The notes beneath the pieces are model-generated. The model was given only the letters and a program-made list of their open reading frames with translations, was not told where the DNA came from and did no database searches. From Acidaminobacter sp. (GTDB lineage Bacteria > Bacillota_A > Clostridia > Peptostreptococcales > Acidaminobacteraceae), in NCBI GenBank assembly GCA_009881125.1, contig WXFH01000014.1, forward strand, positions 1-8,060: DNA of 8,060 bases, read 5' to 3'. The position numbers and the translations under genes were made by a program. Below are positions 1-5,623 of the stretch, one piece after another (positions within the stretch are counted from its first letter, which is position 1; each line of letters begins with the position of its first letter).

Positions 1-581
1 TCGATAAGCTTCCGCCTGCGATCCCAACCGGGCTCACAGCGCTGCCAGGCTCAAATCTCGATATTGATCTGACTTGGAACAGAAGCACAGAAGATGATTT
101 CGAAGCCTATGAGCTGGTTTACCAGAAGTACGGCACCTCCACCTGGGCACCTGTTTCCATTGAAGAAGGCTTAACTTCAGCGCATTTGGAAGGTCTGGTC
201 TATAACGGCAAGTATGGATTTAAGCTTCGTGCCAAGGATCACGTTGGAAACTGGTCCAACTATTCTGCAGTGGTCTATTCTACGGCCAAGGATTTAGTGC
301 CACCGGGAATACCAAACCTCACGTCTGTTGTCCCTAAAGACAAAAGCCTCTTCGTCACATGGAATACCAATCCTGAAGTCGATTTAGGCGGTTATCAGCT
401 GGAGTATAAGGCCTCCACTGCAACCACCTGGACCATCAAGTCTCAAGTTAAAACTGCGACTACCGCCACGCTGACTTACCTTACAAACGGTATTGAATAC
501 CAGATCAGACTCAAAGCCAAGGATACTGCAGGTAACTGGTCAACGTACTCAGAAGTTTTCACAGCAACGCCTGGATTATAA
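1..581 (+). CDS. C-terminal part of a secreted modular protein with two fibronectin type III domains (5' end outside window)
   Basis: The frame is open from the left edge (first full codon at position 3) to a TAA at 579-581, giving 192 visible residues; the start lies outside the window. Two consecutive FN3 repeats are visible, about residues 4-95 and 99-191. Each begins with a Pro-Pro-x-Ile-Pro turn, has a central Trp in strand B (LTW, VTW), a Tyr in strand C, and the paired signature R/K-A-K-D-x-x-G-N-W-S near its end. These domains are typical linkers or binding modules in extracellular enzymes and adhesins of Gram-positive bacteria, so the catalytic or anchoring part is presumably upstream. 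The protein ends right after the last FN3 strand with no sortase motif. A TTG at 186 is an internal codon, not the start. A group II intron remnant begins immediately after the stop codon on the opposite strand. The FN3 assignment is strong; the function of the whole protein is unknown. Confidence 0.88.
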   Translation, partial: DKLPPAIPTGLTALPGSNLDIDLTWNRSTEDDFEAYELVYQKYGTSTWAPVSIEEGLTSAHLEGLVYNGKYGFKLRAKDHVGNWSNYSAVVYSTAKDLVPPGIPNLTSVVPKDKSLFVTWNTNPEVDLGGYQLEYKASTATTWTIKSQVKTATTATLTYLTNGIEYQIRLKAKDTAGNWSTYSEVFTATPGL

Positions 582-585
582 TCGA

Positions 586-619
586 GTAGGAGGCTATCCA
601 TTAGTTGAGTAGCCGTCCT
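586..619 (-). ncRNA. Group II intron domain VI and 3' end
   Basis: On the minus strand AGGA (619-616) pairs with UCCU (591-588). After an unpaired C at 615, GGCUA (614-610) pairs with UAGCC (596-592), enclosing an A-rich loop. This follows domain V by a few nucleotides, as domain VI should. The upper stem is imperfect compared with the regular CUACUC/GAGUAG pairing I would expect, so it may be decaying. The exact branch-point A and 3' splice site (the AC at 587-586 or the AT at 582-581) cannot be fixed without an intact relative. Confidence 0.65.
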
Positions 620-622
620 CTC

Positions 623-656
623 CACCACCGTACGTACCGTTCGGTATACGGCGATT
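623..656 (-). ncRNA. Group II intron domain V (catalytic hairpin)
   Basis: On the minus strand, CGCCGUA (653-647) pairs with UACGGUG (632-626). A two-base CG bulge (634-633) follows, then UACC pairs with GGUA around a GAAC loop. This is the size and shape of the 34-nt domain V, with the conserved dinucleotide bulge on the 3' strand. The catalytic-triad position reads CGC, where many introns have AGC; CGC is known from group IIC introns. The hairpin core is intact although the rest of the ribozyme is gone. Confidence 0.78.
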
Positions 657-658
657 CG

Positions 659-916
659 TTAAACTAATCTTGTTTTCTCATACAATGCAGACATACTAAT
701 AAAACCACGGTTTTCCAATCTAGTATTGGTCACCGCTCGCTGCATGATAGGGCTACCGGAGATTCTCCAGTAGCCTTTTCTTGTGTTAGCAAACTCCCAT
801 GCTTTGTCTTTGGGGATTCCCAGTTTGAACAGGCACTCGAAACGTATTCTAATGCGTTTCCAAGTCTTCCAGATGCACGCTCTTAGTCTACGCCTAGTCC
901 ATTCGTCAAGTTCTTG
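659..916 (-). pseudogene. Group II intron reverse transcriptase/maturase, C-terminal fragment
   Basis: About 85 codons match the C-terminal maturase (GIIM) region of group II intron-encoded proteins. Recognisable blocks are LDEWTRRRLRACIWKTWKR, then LGIPKDKAWEFANTRKGYWRIS, then SPIMQRAVTN, and a final RGF.S..ALYEK. An intact protein is usually 400-600 residues, with reverse transcriptase motifs ahead of this region; none are present here. The frame continues upstream to a GTG at 937, but the seven residues MSDTQFH so added come from the REP-like palindrome and are not maturase sequence. There is no stop codon or frameshift inside the fragment, so the truncation may be fairly recent. The protein ends without a zinc-finger or HNH endonuclease domain. 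No ribosome binding site is evident, and expression is unlikely. Confidence 0.85.
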
Positions 917-971
917 ATGAAACTGAGTGTCAGACACCCAGTTTCATCTGAAGTGGGTGCCTGACACCTTC
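916..971. repeat. REP-like double palindrome with GTGTCAGRCACC cores
   Basis: Two hairpin-forming units lie side by side. The first, 916-948, is a 33-nt near-perfect palindrome: GATGAAACTG and CAGTTTCATC arms, an inner GTGTC/GACAC stem around A932, and one mismatch pair (A926/C938). The second, 950-971, has GAAG/CTTC outer and GGTG/CACC inner pairing with a bulge, containing GGTGCCTGACACC. The cores of the two units match in inverted orientation (12 of 15 positions). GGTGTCAGGCACC-type palindromes are, to my knowledge, common dispersed repeats in Bacillota genomes and resemble REP sequences mobilised by TnpA-REP (RAYT) proteins; no such gene is in the window. Neither hairpin is followed by a T-run, so these are not ordinary terminators. 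Confidence 0.7.
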
Positions 972-1001
972 TTCCCACCCTCACTTCCCAATCCTGCACC
1001 T

Positions 1002-4000
1002 CTACGCTTCCCCCGCCTCCGGCAAAACCTCCACAATAAACCGGTCCTCCCGGATCACCACGTTCTCCAGTGTCACATAGATGAGCGGGATGACAATAAT
1101 CGTCAGCCCCGTCGCCGCCGTGATGCCCCCAATGACCGTCACCGCCAGCGGCGAGAACCGCTCGGATCCCAGCGCCAGCTGCATAGCCAGCGGCAGCATC
1201 CCCACCACGTCTGACAGCGCCGTCATCATAATTGGCCTGAACCTCGCCCGAATGGCCAGCTCAATCGCTTCCCTCATTTCAAATCCTTTTGCCCAGTGGT
1301 CATTGATCGAATCCACCAGCAAAATAGAGTTGTTGACCACCGTCCCCGCGAGGAGGATGATCCCCAGCAGCACCGGCATGGAAATAACCCGTCCGGTCAG
1401 CCCAAGCGCCGGCGCGACACCAATGGCCACCATCGGAATCGCCATCATTATGGTCAACGGGTGCAGGAAGGACTTAAACTGCGGCACAAGCAGCAAATAA
1501 ACAAAGAAAATTGCCAAAGAAATGAGGAACACCATATCCCCCATGGATTCGGTCAGCGTCTGCTGCTCACCAGCTAGTTCAATATCGTACCCCATAGGCA
1601 GCACCATGGTATCAATCTGCTTCTCCACGTCCGACATGACGTGGCTGAAGGTCCGTCCCTCAATATAGCCCAGCACTTCCACCGTATACCTCATGTTCTC
1701 ACTCTCAATGAGATTGGATCTGGGCTCCTGTGTCACCACAGCAATTTCCTTAAGTCGGATGCCCGCTCCCTGGGGCGTCATTATTTCCGTATTCATCAGC
1801 TGCTCAAGGGACTGCGCCCCGGCATACCGGTTCTCCACCTGAACAGCAAGTGTCTGACCCGTTCCCAAAGTCATAGTGTTGGCTTCCATGCCCTCCAGAG
1901 CGAGATAGAGCTGGGACGAGACACTCTGGCTTGTGAGCCTGAGTGCTTGCAGCTTCGTCTGGTCGAACCGGACACTCATCTGACTGTAGCCATCGTTATA
2001 GCTTTTGTATAAATTCGTAATTCCAGGAACCCCAGCCAACTTTTCTTCCATTTGAGAAGCCAAATGATAAAGCACCGGAAGGTCGTCCCCGCTGAGCTTC
2101 ACCGCCACCGGCGCAGAGGCGCCGCTGACCGCCGTGCCGCCCTTTTCCTTGACGACATAGCGGTTAATCCCAGGCAGCGTCTCTATTTCTTCTCTTAAAC
2201 GCGACTGAAATTCCCAAATACTTTCCTCCCGCTCCAGCCGCGAGGACAATGTCACGGTAATCATCCCCTGATCTGTCCCCATCATGCCAAAGTCTCCCAT
2301 TTGGGCACTGCCCGCTTCGTATCCCAGGCGCGTATCAAAAGTTACCACACTGGCTTCAGAAGCTAGGTAAGACTCAATCCGCCCAAGCGTCGCCTCCGTC
2401 TCCTCAAGGGTCGTCCCCGGTTCCATTTCCACCGTCACATAGCTGACGCCACTGTCGAACTTAGGCAGCATCTCCATACCGTTGAGTCTGAGAAACCCGG
2501 CGCTGAGTACCAATCCGACCACCAACATCAAGTAGGTGCGTTTTTTATGATAGAGCGCCTTCTTAAACACGTGAATATAGCCCTCAAGCAGCTTGTCCAT
2601 CCAGCGGTTGAAGGGATCCGCCATCCGCCTGACCCAGCCTTCAAGTCCCTTGAACTCAAAAGGCGCCATGAGCACCGACAGCTGCGGAATCATCACCAGT
2701 GCCACAAGCAGTGACGCGCTGATCGCAAAAATCAACGTCATAGACAAAGGCCGGAACATCTCCCCAACAAAGCCCTCAATAAAGAGCAGGGGCACCAGCA
2801 CAATCAGAGTTGTCGTTGCCCCGGCAATGCTGGGCATAGCAATTTCATCTGTCCCATCCATGGCCGCCCTTTCAATGCTCTTCCCGGAAGCCGCATGGCT
2901 GCTGATATTCTCTACGACAACAATAGCGCCGTCCACCACGAAGCCAATGCTCAAAATCAAAGCTGAGAGCGTTACCAGGTCAAGATCCATCCCGAAGAGC
3001 CGCATCAACCCCAATGTAATAAGAAAAACCAGAGGCATAGACACGGCTATAACCAGGGATCTGGAAATATTGACAATAAACAAGACAATAACCACAACCG
3101 TAAACAAAATCGCCAGAGCAATGCTGCTGGTCATGTTGTCCACCATCTGCTCTGTAAACTCGGAGTCGTCATAAGCGACACTAAGCTCAACGTTGGGATA
3201 GTCCGTCCGCATCAGCGCCATCTCATCCTTGAGCCGTTCAATGACCTTAATGGTATTCTCTCCAGTTTTCTTGGTGATGGTCACCGCCAGCATTTCCTCA
3301 CCGTTCAGCCTGTAACTGCTCCCCCGCGCCCCCGTTGTCAGCGATACCACAGCCACATCCTCCAGGCGTATGGCATTTCCGTCCGCCAAAGACACCTCCA
3401 ACTGCCCCAGCGCCTCCGCCGAGCTCACATTGGCATCCACACGCACCAACAGCTCAGAACCCTCATGGAGGATGCTCCCGCCAGGCGCTTTCAAATAAGC
3501 TTTGGAAATGGCCTCCACCACCTGGCCCTCCGTCAATCTGTACGCCCGCAGCCGGTCCGCGTTCAGCGCCACGCGCACCTGTAGCTCATAGCCCCCCAGC
3601 AGATCTGCCGACGCCACCCCTTCTGTCAGCTGAAAACGCGTCAGGAGCTCCGCCTCTGCCACACGCCTCAGCACCGTCATGTCCAGCGTCTCACTGCTGA
3701 GCCCAATCGTCATGATGGGCATGTCTGATGCACTGAATTTCATCACCTGAGGCTCCTTGATCCCCTCCGGCAAGCTCTCCCGCACCCTGCTGAGCGCATT
3801 CAGAATGGCAATGGTCGCCTCGTCAATATCCGTCGAGTAGTCAAAGGTCAGCCGCAGCATCGCCAGATTATCCTGACTCGTGGACTCAATGGCCGTAATC
3901 CCCTCCAGCTTCGCAAACGCCTGCTCCAGGGGCTCCGCCACCTCCGTGACCACATCAGCCGCCGATGCCCCCGGATACGCCGTCATCACCGTGGCCGTAG

Positions 4001-4127
4001 GCGCATTCGTATCCGGCGACAGCTGGGTATTCATGGTCAAATAGCTGTAAATCCCAAAGAGGATGAGCCCAATCATCAGCGACAGGACCACATGACGTTT
4101 CTCTACAGAAAATCTCCCAAAGCTCAC
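1002..4127 (-). CDS. RND-family efflux transporter, HAE1/AcrB type
   Basis: This 1041-aa protein has the full RND architecture and is the proton-driven inner pump of the exporter whose fusion protein is encoded just upstream. TM1 is at residues 13-32, a first porter (periplasm-like) loop spans about 33-333, TM2-6 about 335-490, TM7 about 531-546, a second large loop about 550-860, and TM8-12 about 865-1020. The TM4 signature reads GFVVDGAIVVVEN (395-407) and the TM10 signature VVNNSILLVD (930-939). AcrB has Asp-Asp in TM4 and Lys in TM10; here Asp399 is kept, the second Asp is Gly400, and Asn932-933 fills the TM10 region. The start is GTG at 4127, supported by GGAGGTGAG at 4139-4131. It overlaps the upstream stop by 4 bp (GTGA), which implies translational coupling. 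In Gram-positive bacteria such pumps (for example SwrC/YerP) export lipopeptides or drugs; the substrate here is unknown. No outer-membrane factor gene accompanies it. Confidence 0.95.
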   Translation of the reverse strand: MSFGRFSVEKRHVVLSLMIGLILFGIYSYLTMNTQLSPDTNAPTATVMTAYPGASAADVVTEVAEPLEQAFAKLEGITAIESTSQDNLAMLRLTFDYSTDIDEATIAILNALSRVRESLPEGIKEPQVMKFSASDMPIMTIGLSSETLDMTVLRRVAEAELLTRFQLTEGVASADLLGGYELQVRVALNADRLRAYRLTEGQVVEAISKAYLKAPGGSILHEGSELLVRVDANVSSAEALGQLEVSLADGNAIRLEDVAVVSLTTGARGSSYRLNGEEMLAVTITKKTGENTIKVIERLKDEMALMRTDYPNVELSVAYDDSEFTEQMVDNMTSSIALAILFTVVVIVLFIVNISRSLVIAVSMPLVFLITLGLMRLFGMDLDLVTLSALILSIGFVVDGAIVVVENISSHAASGKSIERAAMDGTDEIAMPSIAGATTTLIVLVPLLFIEGFVGEMFRPLSMTLIFAISASLLVALVMIPQLSVLMAPFEFKGLEGWVRRMADPFNRWMDKLLEGYIHVFKKALYHKKRTYLMLVVGLVLSAGFLRLNGMEMLPKFDSGVSYVTVEMEPGTTLEETEATLGRIESYLASEASVVTFDTRLGYEAGSAQMGDFGMMGTDQGMITVTLSSRLEREESIWEFQSRLREEIETLPGINRYVVKEKGGTAVSGASAPVAVKLSGDDLPVLYHLASQMEEKLAGVPGITNLYKSYNDGYSQMSVRFDQTKLQALRLTSQSVSSQLYLALEGMEANTMTLGTGQTLAVQVENRYAGAQSLEQLMNTEIMTPQGAGIRLKEIAVVTQEPRSNLIESENMRYTVEVLGYIEGRTFSHVMSDVEKQIDTMVLPMGYDIELAGEQQTLTESMGDMVFLISLAIFFVYLLLVPQFKSFLHPLTIMMAIPMVAIGVAPALGLTGRVISMPVLLGIILLAGTVVNNSILLVDSINDHWAKGFEMREAIELAIRARFRPIMMTALSDVVGMLPLAMQLALGSERFSPLAVTVIGGITAATGLTIIVIPLIYVTLENVVIREDRFIVEVLPEAGEA

Positions 4128-5434
4128 GGTCTCACCTCCAAGTCAAGCTCAGCGTCCGCCCCCACTTCAGTTGAACCGCTGAAATTATATATCGCTGCGC
4201 CATCGTACAAAGCGTCCAGGTTGTCAACGGCAATCACATCCCCCGGCTCCAGCCCCTCCAAAATTTGATAGCTTTCATTTTGTTTCTTGCCGATGGTCAC
4301 TTCCCTCTCCACCACACGCAGGCCATCTTCACTGACATAAACGACATCCTGAGTGTTCAATGACTTGACGGCCTCCAGAGGGATCATCACCTGATTCTCT
4401 TCCTCCTCAAGAACAACCCGCACCTGCACACTGGCGCCCACCGGCGCTTCGAGAGTCAGTTCATCCACCGAGATCTCCACCTGGCCTATTCGAGTGACCG
4501 GATGAATACTCGGGCTGACTGAGTTCACAATCCCATATTGGATGGCTTCATTGCCCGAGAAGGTCAGTTCTGCGTTCATGCCGGATTTTAACTGAATGAG
4601 ATCCGTTTCGCCGACTTGCAGTACCACTTTGCTGACGCCGTCTTTGTCGAGTGTCACCACCGGCTTACCCGGCGCGGCAAGATCTCCGGCAGCAACGTGG
4701 AGCTGCCTGACAATACCATCATAAGGTGCTCTGATCTCAGCTTCGGATAAAGTTAATTCCAGTTCTCTAATAGCAGCGTCAATTTCATTTCTCTTGCTAA
4801 GTGCTGTTTGCTGCTCATTTTTAAGCTGATCATAGGTGCTGTTCAAAGTGGCTTCCAGTTCCTGTGCCTGATAAGTCATGGTATTGATCTGAAGGGCCGC
4901 CTGATCCAGGGCGAGTTCAGAAATGGCGCCAGCTTCGTATAGGAGCTGCGCGCTTTCATATTCCTGCTTTTGGAATTCAAGACTGTCCTTTAATGAGGAC
5001 AGTTTATAGATCATTGGACTGTCCGAATAAAAAGATCCGACCTCACTGGAGAGATAAGAGATTTGATAGGACAGCGTCTGCCGCTGCGCCAGCATTATGG
5101 ATTTCTTGGCTGCGAGGGATTCCTGATCTAGCGTTACCAATAAGTTTCCTTGCTTCACCCTCTGTCCTTCCGTCACATGGGTTGAAAGCACTGCTGCCGT
5201 AATTTTAGGGCTGAGCGTCGAAGTTGCTTCACTCTCCAAAGTTCCCAAGAAAAACAGATCCTTAGATAAGGTTGAGGCTTGTACCATCATCAACTCAGTG
5301 ACGATCCCCCGGTTCGCTTCCTTTTCATTGGTGGTATCCTCCGCCAAAACAACCTTCATCAGTTTAGGGCCAGCAATAACTGCCAGAATAGCGACTAAAC
5401 CCACAACCAACGCAACTTTCTTTATGTGTTTCAT
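4124..5434 (-). CDS. RND efflux membrane-fusion (periplasmic adaptor-like) protein, HlyD/AcrA type
   Basis: This 436-aa adaptor partners the RND pump encoded directly downstream (4-bp overlap). Residues 7-30 form one hydrophobic N-terminal anchor with no lipobox Cys, as expected in a monoderm. The first half of a biotinyl/lipoyl-like domain is at 73-105 (THVTEGQRVKQGNLLVTLD), an alpha-helical coiled-coil hairpin at about 106-232, the second lipoyl half at 233-263 (IRAPYDGIVRQ...AAGDLAAPGKPVVTLD), a beta-barrel at about 267-345, and a membrane-proximal domain to the C-terminus, with LEGLEPGDVIAVDN at 392-405. I chose ATG 5434 over an in-frame GTG at 5443. The GTG lies inside the Shine-Dalgarno stretch GGGGTGAGG (5446-5438), and that stretch sits five bases from the ATG if GGTGA is the core, matching the spacing used by the RND gene. 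The long structured leader ahead of it may control both genes. Confidence 0.93.
   Translation of the reverse strand: MKHIKKVALVVGLVAILAVIAGPKLMKVVLAEDTTNEKEANRGIVTELMMVQASTLSKDLFFLGTLESEATSTLSPKITAAVLSTHVTEGQRVKQGNLLVTLDQESLAAKKSIMLAQRQTLSYQISYLSSEVGSFYSDSPMIYKLSSLKDSLEFQKQEYESAQLLYEAGAISELALDQAALQINTMTYQAQELEATLNSTYDQLKNEQQTALSKRNEIDAAIRELELTLSEAEIRAPYDGIVRQLHVAAGDLAAPGKPVVTLDKDGVSKVVLQVGETDLIQLKSGMNAELTFSGNEAIQYGIVNSVSPSIHPVTRIGQVEISVDELTLEAPVGASVQVRVVLEEEENQVMIPLEAVKSLNTQDVVYVSEDGLRVVEREVTIGKKQNESYQILEGLEPGDVIAVDNLDALYDGAAIYNFSGSTEVGADAELDLEVRP
4131..4139 (-). promoter_or_regulatory. Ribosome binding site of the RND gene
   Basis: The minus strand reads GGAGGTGAG followed by ACC and the GTG start at 4127. 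It lies inside the last codons of the fusion-protein gene. It is a near-complete anti-16S match and fixes the otherwise ambiguous GTG start. Confidence 0.8.
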
Positions 5435-5437
5435 GAA

Positions 5438-5446
5438 CCTCACCCC
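5438..5446 (-). promoter_or_regulatory. Ribosome binding site of the membrane-fusion protein gene
   Basis: The minus strand reads GGGGTGAGG, then TTC and ATG at 5434. Its GGTGA core is five bases from the ATG. The upstream in-frame GTG at 5443 is part of this motif, so it is unlikely to be the start codon. Confidence 0.7.
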
Positions 5447-5456
5447 ATCAGAATTT

Positions 5457-5544
5457 GTAGTAAAGGACGCTTGAGCTACATAGACAAAGCGGAGGGACTA
5501 CCACGCTATCTCGCCTATGCTTAACTCAGCGTCCTTACTCCTAC
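5457..5544 (-). promoter_or_regulatory. Structured 5' leader (88-nt inverted repeat) of the efflux operon
   Basis: The arms at 5457-5475 and 5525-5544 are complementary over roughly 17 pairs, interrupted by small bulges (GTAG, GTAA, GGACGCT, GAG on the minus strand, mirrored on the far arm). Inside them GCAUAG (5520-5515) pairs with CUAUGU (5483-5478), and AGCG (5507-5504) with CGCU (5491-5488). The RNA from this region would form one long tiered hairpin ending about 10 nt before the Shine-Dalgarno of the fusion-protein gene. There is no T-run after it, so it is not a simple terminator. I do not recognise a known riboswitch or T-box consensus. It could be a regulatory leader, a protein-binding RNA, or a small MITE-like insertion. 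Only the inverted repeat itself is directly seen. Confidence 0.5.
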
Positions 5545-5559
5545 TATCTTATTCCTATT

Positions 5560-5592
5560 AAAAAGAAAAGAGTGTGACATGTGTCACACTCT
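5560..5592 (-). terminator. Rho-independent terminator of the SLH protein gene
   Basis: On the minus strand, 31 nt after the SLH gene's stop, a 10-bp stem AGAGTGTGAC/GTCACACTCT (5592-5583 with 5578-5569) encloses a 4-nt loop and is followed by TTTCTTTTT (5568-5560). The stem is only half G+C, but the shape and place are right. It separates the SLH gene from the efflux operon. The same TGTGAC..GTCACA symmetry could also serve as a repressor site upstream of the efflux operon. Confidence 0.75.
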
Positions 5593-5623
5593 AAAAAAAG
5601 TTGAGATGATATTAAGCTTTAGA

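Larger units (their letters stand above)
582..916 (-). mobile_element. Truncated group II intron, 3' part only (maturase C-terminus plus domains V and VI)
   Basis: Reading the minus strand, a maturase tail (to 659) is followed directly by sequence that folds as group II domain V (653 to 626) and domain VI (about 619 to 588). The intron 3' boundary falls somewhere in 581-588, at or just past the FN3 stop codon. Domains I to III and all of the reverse transcriptase palm are missing; the remnant stops abruptly at the palindrome starting at 916. The copy therefore cannot splice or move by itself. It is antisense to the FN3 gene. The missing HNH endonuclease after the maturase and a CGC catalytic triad in domain V fit a bacterial group IIC-like intron, but the class is an inference from a short fragment. 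Confidence 0.82.

Noticed and set aside
574..583. TATAAT-like sequence on both strands at the FN3 stop/intron junction
   Set aside because: It is a chance AT-rich stretch made of the end of the coding sequence and stop codon, with no downstream gene in a fitting position.
916..948. Terminator for the RND gene
   Set aside because: The palindrome is strong, but no T-run follows on the minus strand and it belongs to a REP-like repeat unit.
927..1214. Plus-strand open frame of 95 codons starting in the palindrome and crossing the 3' end of the RND gene
   Set aside because: It is antisense to a well-supported RND gene, has low-complexity Pro/Arg/His-rich composition, and its first residues derive from the palindrome.
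1081..3700. Several plus-strand open frames of 90-190 codons opposite the RND gene
   Set aside because: They mirror the codon bias of the minus-strand transporter, show no recognisable domain and have biased composition; they are shadows.
4993..5202. Plus-strand open frame opposite the fusion-protein gene, and similar short frames at 5584-5793 (minus, other frame) and 6676-6885 (plus)
   Set aside because: All overlap confidently assigned genes, lack ribosome binding sites and show no family resemblance.
5457..5544. Known riboswitch (guanidine, c-di-GMP, yybP-ykoY) or T-box
   Set aside because: I could not find the conserved cores of these classes in the leader, so it is reported only as an unassigned structured region.
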